Assembly: GCA_910585385.1 (NCBI GenBank)
Contig: CAJUDV010000001.1
Location: 84,075 to 148,074 of the forward strand
Origin: an uncultured Oscillibacter sp.
Lineage (GTDB): Bacteria; Bacillota; Clostridia; Oscillospirales; Oscillospiraceae
DNA: 64,000 nucleotides
Direction of reading: 5' to 3'
Within the stretch, counting starts at the first letter, position 1, and each line of letters begins with the position of its first letter. Made by a program: the position numbers and the translations under genes. This document shows positions 61,395-64,000 of this stretch, one piece after another. The notes under the pieces are model-generated. The model had not been told where the DNA came from. It saw only the letters and a program-made list of their open reading frames with translations, and ran no database searches.

Positions 61395-62396
61395 ATGGCA
61401 TACGACGGAAAAGTGATGCGCCGGGCCCTTCAAAAATTTGAGGAGGAGCGCCGGGCGTGGGAGGAGCAGGAACAGCGGCGGCGGGAGAGCGTCTTTCAGC
61501 GGGCCCCCCGGCTGCGGGAGATCGAGGGGGAGCTGCGCTCCACCATGGGGCGGCTGGTGAGCGTCACCTTCCGCCGGGGAACGGACCCCGGGGGAGAGGT
61601 GGCCAGGCTGCGGGTGGAGAACCTGCGCCTCCAGCAGGAGCGGCAGGCGCTGCTGGAGGGGCTGGGCCTGCCGGAGGACTGCCTGGAGGAAAGGCCCGCC
61701 TGCCCCCTGTGCGGCGGCACAGGCTACCGGGACGGCGGCGTCTGCCGGTGCCTGCGGAGCTGCTACGCCCGGGAGCAGCAAAAGGAGCTGAGCCGGATGC
61801 TGGACCTGGGAGGGCAGAGCTTTGACACCTTCTCCCTGGAGTGGTACTCCGACCGGACGGAGCCGGGGCAGAAGCGCTCCGCCCGGAGCCACATGGAGGA
61901 GCGGGTGTACAACAGCTGCGCGGAGTTCGCCCACCAGTTCGGCCGCCGGTTTGAGAACCTGCTGTTCTTCGGCGCGCCGGGGCTGGGAAAGACCCACCTC
62001 TCCGCCGCCGTCGCCCGGGAGGTCAGCGGCGCCGGGTGGTCCGTGGTGTACGACACGGCGGGCCGCGTGTTCCGGGTGTTTGAGGACCGGAAGTTCGGCC
62101 GGGAGGAGGGCGAGGAGGCCGGGGAGGACGTGGAGCGGGTGCTCCGGTGCGATTTGCTGATTCTGGACGATCTGGGGACGGAGCTGACCACCGCCTTTGT
62201 CCAGAGCGCGCTGTACGAGATCGTCAACACGCGGCTTATAGAGCGGCGGCCCACCATCCTCAGCACAAACCTGATGCCGGACGAGCTGGGGAGGAGATAC
62301 TCGCCCCAGGTGGCCTCCCGGATTCAGGGGGAGTACCAGCTGCTGCCCTTCGTGGGGGAGGATATTCGGAGATTGAAGAGGGAGCGGGGGCAATAG
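61395..62396 (+). CDS. dnaI: DnaI/DnaC-type helicase loader ATPase
   Basis: A 333-residue AAA+ protein: a helical N-terminus, a zinc-binding cluster CPLCGGTGYRDGGVCRCLRSC, then Walker A FGAPGLGKTHLS, Walker B DLLILDDLGTEL and the sensor segment RRPTILSTNLMPDEL. It loads the replicative helicase onto DNA with DnaD. It follows dnaD after 35 bases. Confidence 0.92.
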   Translation: MAYDGKVMRRALQKFEEERRAWEEQEQRRRESVFQRAPRLREIEGELRSTMGRLVSVTFRRGTDPGGEVARLRVENLRLQQERQALLEGLGLPEDCLEERPACPLCGGTGYRDGGVCRCLRSCYAREQQKELSRMLDLGGQSFDTFSLEWYSDRTEPGQKRSARSHMEERVYNSCAEFAHQFGRRFENLLFFGAPGLGKTHLSAAVAREVSGAGWSVVYDTAGRVFRVFEDRKFGREEGEEAGEDVERVLRCDLLILDDLGTELTTAFVQSALYEIVNTRLIERRPTILSTNLMPDELGRRYSPQVASRIQGEYQLLPFVGEDIRRLKRERGQ

Positions 62397-62415
62397 GGGC
62401 CGCCGGGGATACGAT

Positions 62416-62445
62416 AAGGCGCGGACGCAAATGCGTCCGCGCCTT
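62416..62445. terminator. Hairpin after the loader gene
   Basis: A 14-bp stem AAGGCGCGGACGCA/TGCGTCCGCGCCTT with a 2-base centre. The T-tract is weak, so it is a bidirectional stop or a stabilising stem. Confidence 0.6.
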
Positions 62446-62466
62446 GGCCTGTCAGGTTCCGGAATG

Positions 62467-62724
62467 TCAATAAGCCAGCCTGATGATATGTTTGAGTATC
62501 GAGTAGCTAATTAAGGTAAGCGCGGCTAGAATGACGACGATGACAACCTGCCGCTGCCAGAGCTTTTCCGGAGCGTCCTTACCGATATGGATCAGTTTTA
62601 ATATATGGTATAGCTCGCAGCAGAAAAAGCCTACGAAGATCAGCAAGGGCGGAAGCGTGATACCACGCCAGGAGCGGAGGCCAGAGAAGAACAGTTCCAA
62701 ATCAAGTAGAAATTGCGCCTGCAT
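62467..62724 (-). CDS. Small two-helix membrane protein
   Basis: An 85-residue protein with helices PPLLIFVGFFCCELYHILKL and VVIVVILAALTLISYSIL. AAGGAG lies 11 bases before the ATG. It is last in a minus-strand run of small proteins at the right edge. I do not recognise it. Confidence 0.55.
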   Translation of the reverse strand: MQAQFLLDLELFFSGLRSWRGITLPPLLIFVGFFCCELYHILKLIHIGKDAPEKLWQRQVVIVVILAALTLISYSILKHIIRLAY

Positions 62725-62743
62725 TTCATTGAGATCTCCTTAA

Positions 62744-62977
62744 TTAAACTCTGTATGTGGCACCGACCGTGAAGGGGTACCGCAGATAATAGCTGGAGCC
62801 GTAACTCTGTCCTATAGAAATAAGCTCTGCGGAAAAGCCCATATTGCGCGCTGCTGTTCGCGCAATTTCCGCGTTTCCGTCAGCAGAGATATACACAGAT
62901 TGTTTGTCGGAAGAAATCCGGGCATCACCGACAGCATCCACGGTATATTCGCCACTGCTGCCGGGCAGAACCGTCAC
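62744..62977 (-). CDS. Small protein, probable C-terminal fragment of a secreted protein
   Basis: A 77-residue frame starting at GTG without a visible ribosome-binding site and without a signal peptide. Its end (YYLRYPFTVGATYRV) resembles the beta-strand endings of the two secreted proteins upstream. The frame stays open another 22 codons upstream with no standard start, so it may be the tail of a damaged gene. Confidence 0.35.
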   Translation of the reverse strand: MTVLPGSSGEYTVDAVGDARISSDKQSVYISADGNAEIARTAARNMGFSAELISIGQSYGSSYYLRYPFTVGATYRV

Positions 62978-63042
62978 ACTGCCAATTTCGGAGACATAAC
63001 GTCCGGGAGGGCGGCTCTTAGCGCAGAGATGCGGTGACAGGC

Positions 63043-63462
63043 TCAGTTTGAGATATTGACGCTTCCGACAATGGCGACATTATCCACGGATCTCGCATAA
63101 AGCGAATATACGGATGCTGCCGTGGCGTTCAAGCCTCCCTCGCGACCTGAGGACAGGATTACGTATGCCCCATTTCCCGTGCTGTGCGCGTAGAGCTTGA
63201 ACTCTACTCTGGCATAAGAGGGGGACCACGTTCCCTGAAAACCTACCCGCGATTTGGCGGGCATTTCGAAGTCATCTGTAATTTTATAAAATTCTCCATC
63301 AGCGGGAATATCGATCGTCTCGTAAACAATCGCGCGAGGAGCGGCATCTTCCGCGCCTGGATTATTTGCAATCAGGGAACCCTTTGCGTATGCCGTACCG
63401 ATTGGCGTAAGGAGAGACAGACACATGGCCAGCGCCAAAATAGACACCACGGTTCTTTTCAT
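63043..63462 (-). CDS. Secreted beta-sandwich-like protein
   Basis: A 139-residue protein with a clear signal peptide (MKRTVVSILALAMCLSLLTP, cleavage near AYA-KG). The mature part is beta-rich (GEFYKITDDFEMPAKSRVGFQG, then VDNVAIVGSVNISN) and ends like its upstream neighbour (VSGTVTY). AGAGGAG precedes ATG 63462. Family unrecognised; resembles PPC-type wall-binding domains only loosely. Confidence 0.6.
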   Translation of the reverse strand: MKRTVVSILALAMCLSLLTPIGTAYAKGSLIANNPGAEDAAPRAIVYETIDIPADGEFYKITDDFEMPAKSRVGFQGTWSPSYARVEFKLYAHSTGNGAYVILSSGREGGLNATAASVYSLYARSVDNVAIVGSVNISN

Positions 63463-63485
63463 AAGTACACTCCTCTTGTATAAAA

Positions 63486-63893
63486 TCAATAAGTCACGGT
63501 ACCGGAGACGGAGACGGTGGAACCGGAATTGTTCCGGATCGCCAGGGTGTAATCCCCCCGCTGGTCGACCTTAAAGGTTTCGTTGAAGCTGCCCCGCTGC
63601 CCCGGGAGGGAGTAAAACAGTCCGTCCGGGGCCATCAGGCCGAAGTCCACGCCGGCGGACTGGGGAGTATAGGTGGCCTTAATGGTCACCGTATCACCGA
63701 TGTCCAGTGGAAACGTGGAATCCGCAGTAAAAGTTGACTGTTTGCTGACATCCACGCTGAACCGCCCGGAGGCCCGCTCAATTGACAATGTGTTCGCCTC
63801 CGGTTCCGCCTGCACCGCGCCAGCATTCATTGTCAGGCAGGCAAAGGCAAGGATGATGGCCAGAAGCAGGAAAAATCCTTTTTTTAATCTCAT
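63486..63893 (-). CDS. Secreted beta-sandwich-like protein (paralogue)
   Basis: A 135-residue protein: signal peptide (KKGFFLLLAIILAFACLTMNAGAVQA), then a beta-rich domain (DIGDTVTIKATYTPQSAGVDFG and GDYTLAIRNNSGSTVSVSGTVTY), a pattern like pre-peptidase C-terminal domains. AGGAGGTGA lies 7 bases before the ATG. It is separated by 23 bases from the next gene, with which it forms a tandem of related secreted proteins. Confidence 0.65.
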   Translation of the reverse strand: MRLKKGFFLLLAIILAFACLTMNAGAVQAEPEANTLSIERASGRFSVDVSKQSTFTADSTFPLDIGDTVTIKATYTPQSAGVDFGLMAPDGLFYSLPGQRGSFNETFKVDQRGDYTLAIRNNSGSTVSVSGTVTY

Positions 63894-64000
63894 AATAGTT
63901 CACCTCCTCTCTTATGGCCACTCCAGTGAAAAGGTGCCGCTGGATGATGTATGCTGTAAGCGATGTATTTCAAATGCATCAAATACAACGTACAGTCAGC

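Noticed and set aside
63916..63995. Possible end of another secreted protein at the right edge (minus frame ending SSGTFSLEWP)
   Set aside because: An in-frame TGA at 63996-63998 interrupts it immediately, and another frame is also open to the edge. Too little sequence is present to choose.

Overview
The window is the replication-origin neighbourhood of a GC-rich low-branching Firmicute. Gene content points to class Clostridia, most likely the Oscillospiraceae (Flavonifractor/Oscillibacter-like gut anaerobes). The evidence is a Bacillus-type dnaA-dnaN-yaaA-recF-remB-gyrB-gyrA block, T-box leaders, DnaD plus a DnaI/DnaC-type loader, an S-layer-homology enzyme, an LtaS-like enzyme and ZapA. The genus is inference; no rRNA is present.

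Layout. 0-4 kb: end of a two-component system and a secreted S41-SLH protein. 4-10 kb: MFS permease, NAD synthetase, a frameshifted flavin reductase, RNase HI with a second decayed copy of its 3' end, and small genes. 10-22 kb (minus strand): gyrA, an inserted PD-(D/E)XK nuclease, gyrB, remB, recF, yaaA, dnaN, dnaA. The origin lies at about 20.4-22.4 kb: a DnaA-box cluster between dnaN and dnaA, and an AT-rich tract between dnaA and rpmH. 22.4-31.2 kb (plus strand): rpmH-rnpA-yidD-yidC-jag, an ECF sigma/anti-sigma pair, a GH3 lipoprotein, an AlaX-type editing protein.

31.2-60.2 kb is an unbroken run of minus-strand genes, which is head-on to a fork leaving this origin. It holds glyS (T-box) coupled to an LtaS-like enzyme, a Panacea-domain/membrane-protein pair that looks like a toxin-antitoxin module, aspS, hisS (T-box), mgsA, a minD-like gene, rsmG, mscL, a PilZ protein, an acyltransferase, serS, parB and parA with two parS sites, a GH13 amylase, PBP2, mreD, mreC, maf, dut, a U32 peptidase and zapA. 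mnmE and mnmG, usually between jag and rsmG, are absent, and mreB is absent from the maf-mreC junction. 60.4-62.4 kb carries the plus-strand dnaD-dnaI pair. The right edge holds small secreted and membrane proteins of lower GC.

The most interesting non-coding structure is a dispersed family of about 130-165 bp imperfect palindromes in intergenic gaps (at 1.9, 12.9, 22.5, 50.5, 54.9 and 56.5 kb, plus one fragment at 34.9 kb). They behave like MITEs or large REP-like elements, and they sit next to both accessory insertions (the nuclease and the Panacea pair).
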